Assembly: GCA_963786495.1 (NCBI GenBank)
Contig: CAWAZL010000010.1
Location: 186,001 to 250,000 of the forward strand
DNA length: 64,000 bases
Reading direction: 5' to 3'
DNA from: JALZKA01 sp963786495
GTDB taxonomy: Bacteria; Actinomycetota; Thermoleophilia; Solirubrobacterales; 70-9
Shown: one piece after another, positions 62,741 to 64,000 of the stretch
Layout of the letters: each line of letters begins with the position of its first letter
Position numbering within the stretch: the stretch's first letter is position 1
Notes under the pieces: model-generated
Databases searched by the model: none
What the model was told of the DNA's origin: nothing
Seen by the model: the letters and a program-made list of their open reading frames with translations, nothing else
Translations under genes and position numbers: made by a program

Positions 62741-63109
62741 TCAGAAGACGACTATCTCCTTGGCGGCTCCGCACTTCGTGCTGCCGGCGGTGGACTTGAG
62801 CACCCTCACGTAGAGGTTGTTCGGACCGTCTGCCTTCGTCAGGACAACACTCCAAGCACCGCGGTTTGAGCTGGTGTCTTCATCGAAAACCTCGAGGACC
62901 GAGCCGTCTTTGCCCCTGTCGTAAAGCTCGATCGAGCGCCCTTTCCGGCACTTCTTAGAAGATTCCACGATTCCGGAGATGACTATCCCGAGATCCGAGC
63001 TGCTGGCGTCTACAACCGTGATGGTGGAGTCCTCTGTTCCGCCGGCGTGCGAGAGCGCAGGTGTCAGCGCAACGGCGAGAACGGCGACGGCGAGAATCGG
63101 CTTGCGCAT
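62741..63109 (-). CDS. Small secreted protein, 122 aa
   Basis: Signal peptide MRKPILAVAVLAVALTPALS with cleavage at SHA-G. Mature beta-sandwich-like domain with KKCRKGRSIELYD and TKCGAAKEIVVF, the same two-Cys layout as the other two small secreted proteins of this end. AAAGGA precedes the ATG. Confidence 0.82.
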   Translation of the reverse strand: MRKPILAVAVLAVALTPALSHAGGTEDSTITVVDASSSDLGIVISGIVESSKKCRKGRSIELYDRGKDGSVLEVFDEDTSSNRGAWSVVLTKADGPNNLYVRVLKSTAGSTKCGAAKEIVVF

Positions 63110-63161
63110 GGGAACGTCCTTTCGAGGAGCGGGAGATTTCGCGGAACCATACGCTCCACAT

Positions 63162-64000
63162 GTGACAGATATCGATCGAGCGGTGGAGGCAGTCATCAAC
63201 GACTGCTTGGCGGTCCGTGAGGGCGAGCAGGTCCTAGTTGTCTGTAACCCCGCGACGCTCGGGCTCGGGGAGCGCTTGCGTGGCGCAGCGGGGCGTGCGG
63301 GCGCCGACGCGATGCTCGCGATGATGGCCGAGCGCGCAACGCACGGCACCGAGCCGCCGGCGGCCATAGCCGCCGCCATGAAGAAGGCCGACGTCGTCCT
63401 TTGCCCGACGATGCAGTCTCTGTCCCACACCGCGGCCCGGCGCGAGGCCTGTGAGGCCGGTGCCCGCATCGGCACGCTCCCGCACGTCACCGAGGACATC
63501 CTGGGCCGCGTGATGCTCGCCGACATGGCCGAGCTCAAGCGCCGGGGGCAAGCTGTGGCGAAGATCCTCACCGATGCGGACGAGGTCAGGATCACTTGCC
63601 CGAACGGAAGCGACCTACGGCTGAGCCTCACCGGGCGGACCGCGATCTCGGACGACGGCGACCTGTCGGCGCCAGGCGCGTTCGGGAACCTTCCGTGTGG
63701 GGAAGGATTCATCTCGCCGCTTCACAACGCGGGAGAGGGCACGCTTGTGGTCGACGGGACGATGGGCTCGCTCGGCATCGGGCCCGAGCCATCGACCCTG
63801 ACGGTCGAGGGTGGCGCGCTCACAGACGCTTCGGGTGAGACCGGCGCGCGCCTCCTCGAGATCCTGCGGGGCGCGGGGGAGGGCGGCACGTATCTGGCCG
63901 AGCTGGGGATCGGCACGAACGAGTGCGCGACGCTCACCGGCAACCTGATCGAGGACGAGAAGATCCTCGGCACGTGCCACGTCGCGTTCGGCGCATCGGC
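63162..64000 (+). CDS. M29-like aminopeptidase, N-terminal part (cut by window edge)
   Basis: GTG at 63162 opens a frame without stop to the window end (about 279 residues). VNDCLAVREG-type start (INDCLAVREGEQVLVVCNP), ADVVLCPTMQSLSHTAARREA, RITCPNGSDLRLSLTGR and LAELGIGTNECATLTGNLIEDEKI with metal-ligand Glu match the thermophilic (M29) aminopeptidase family, which trims N-terminal residues using cobalt or zinc. TACGCT lies 6 nt before the GTG. Confidence 0.85.
   Translation, partial: MTDIDRAVEAVINDCLAVREGEQVLVVCNPATLGLGERLRGAAGRAGADAMLAMMAERATHGTEPPAAIAAAMKKADVVLCPTMQSLSHTAARREACEAGARIGTLPHVTEDILGRVMLADMAELKRRGQAVAKILTDADEVRITCPNGSDLRLSLTGRTAISDDGDLSAPGAFGNLPCGEGFISPLHNAGEGTLVVDGTMGSLGIGPEPSTLTVEGGALTDASGETGARLLEILRGAGEGGTYLAELGIGTNECATLTGNLIEDEKILGTCHVAFGAS

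Overview
The window is one 64 kb stretch of a GC-rich, gene-dense bacterial chromosome. Gene content and style point to an actinobacterium, most likely of the Thermoleophilia/Solirubrobacterales group. Signs of this are several SnoaL-like proteins beginning MSQENV, many secreted beta-propeller and Ig-like proteins, frequent GTG/TTG starts, 4-bp overlapping genes and many genes that look leaderless. The taxonomic placement is inference.

Layout. 1-11.4 kb: 3' part of uvrB, small unknown genes, a secreted RCC1-like propeller, an AI-2E family transporter, a GMC oxidoreductase, a coiled-coil protein, an AbiEi/DUF559 (Vsr-like) gene framed by four copies of a 44-bp palindrome, then uvrA behind a LexA-type SOS box, and a ferritin-like Tat protein. 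11.5-24.9 kb: housekeeping block with an acyltransferase, the pantothenate operon (DUF2520 protein, panC, panD, panB), FmdB zinc ribbon, type 4 UDG, the tRNA t6A genes tsaE, tsaB, rimI and tsaD (interrupted by a lipoprotein and a fifth palindrome), glutaredoxin-rex, a GCS2 ligase and the proton pyrophosphatase hppA. 24.9-32.5 kb: TolB-like protein, alpha-hydroxy-acid oxidase, a PQQ-like secreted protein, a frameshifted penicillin acylase, and small VOC/NTF2 proteins. 32.5-39.1 kb: two KimA-like APC permeases with UspA tails, two TrkA/CeoBC-type NAD-binding proteins and a flavoprotein, forming a probable potassium-uptake operon. 39.1-50.2 kb: tRNA-Gln followed by an HNH endonuclease, an asymmetric heterodimeric ABC exporter, an EamA exporter, a DrrAB-like ABC pair and a very unusual GT25-GT2-TPR-GH130-like fusion. 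50.2-57.9 kb: a Tat-exported collagen-like protein, a large secreted propeller/Ig protein, an MBL hydrolase, a purple-acid-phosphatase-like protein lacking key metal ligands, cydAB and a frameshifted SRPBCC gene. 58-64 kb: small secreted proteins, an OafA-like acyltransferase, three SnoaL-like genes, an apparent integrated-element scar next to tRNA-Met, and the start of an M29-like aminopeptidase at the right edge.

The most interesting structure is the repeat-framed DUF559 gene at 6.5-7.7 kb. Five 44-bp palindromes of one family occur in the window. Four of them stand as two oppositely oriented pairs around this nuclease-like gene, and the inner copies supply its start and stop codons. The second candidate is a 46-bp copy of the 3' half of tRNA-Met lying 0.7 kb from the intact gene, with short direct repeats resembling integrase arm sites. 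At least two genes carry single-base frameshifts, and two more have their conserved N-terminus upstream of any usable start, so indel errors or recent decay should be considered.
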